From an uncultured Collinsella sp. (GTDB lineage: Bacteria > Actinomycetota > Coriobacteriia > Coriobacteriales > Coriobacteriaceae): a stretch of 5,001 bases of DNA. Positions 4,995 to 5,001 of the stretch are shown piece by piece. The stretch's first letter is position 1; each line of letters opens with the position of its first letter. The position numbers were made by a program, and so were the translations under genes. A model generated the notes under the pieces. It did not search any database. It was given only the letters and a program-made list of their open reading frames with translations, and was not told the DNA's origin. Location of the stretch: positions 1 through 5,001 of the forward strand of contig UQZM01000086.1 of NCBI GenBank assembly GCA_900545615.1, written 5' to 3'.

Positions 4995-5001
4995 TGTGGG
5001 A
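4964..5001. repeat. Perfect 38-bp palindrome at the right window edge
   Basis: TCCCACATTCATCCGCACA (4964-4982) is followed directly by its exact reverse complement (4983-5001), with no spacer and no mismatch. The window stops at its last base, so the palindrome may be longer; the next inner-side flank is ACC at 4961-4963. It could be an operator, a terminator hairpin of a gene beyond the edge, or a recombination site. There is no T run on its left side, so termination of minus-strand transcripts entering from the right is not supported. Confidence 0.9.

Overview
The window reads as a gene-dense chromosomal segment of a fairly GC-rich anaerobe. Gene content and codon choice fit the Coriobacteriia, close to Collinsella, but this is an inference from protein character and not a database result. 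Four of the five clear genes are on the minus strand. From left to right they are a 12-helix MFS efflux-type transporter (160-1464, -), an O-acetylhomoserine sulfhydrylase MetY (1606-2889, -), a small cysteine-rich C_GCAxxG_C_C putative redox protein (3119-3565, +), a YigZ/IMPACT-family protein (3633-4268, -) and RNase P RNA rnpB (4501-4864, -). The first 96 bases may hold the start of an unrecognised minus-strand gene cut by the window edge.

metY and the redox gene are divergent across a 229-base region. That region holds a good metY promoter whose -35 box lies in an 11-bp inverted repeat, with a third copy of the same half-site nearer the redox gene. This looks like a shared operator. A sulfur or thiol link between the two genes is plausible but inferred. 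metY ends in a strong intrinsic terminator (1490-1536). The MFS start codon is only 26 bases beyond its T tract, so the transporter either lives on read-through or is controlled by attenuation. The redox gene and yigZ converge on a hairpin whose wobble pairs suit the minus-strand transcript.

Between yigZ and rnpB lies a 99-base element with 15-bp perfect inverted ends and possible 5-bp flanking direct repeats. It contains further hairpins, one of which could terminate rnpB. rnpB is well supported by a 13-bp P1 helix, the universally conserved P4 strands and an extended -10 promoter whose predicted start coincides with P1. The window ends exactly at the far side of a perfect 38-bp palindrome preceded by a third half-site 21 bp away. 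This is the most striking unexplained element and probably relates to a gene beyond the right edge.

No CRISPR array, tRNA, full insertion sequence or clear defence system is present. The window is mostly housekeeping genes. Its interest lies in the non-coding elements.
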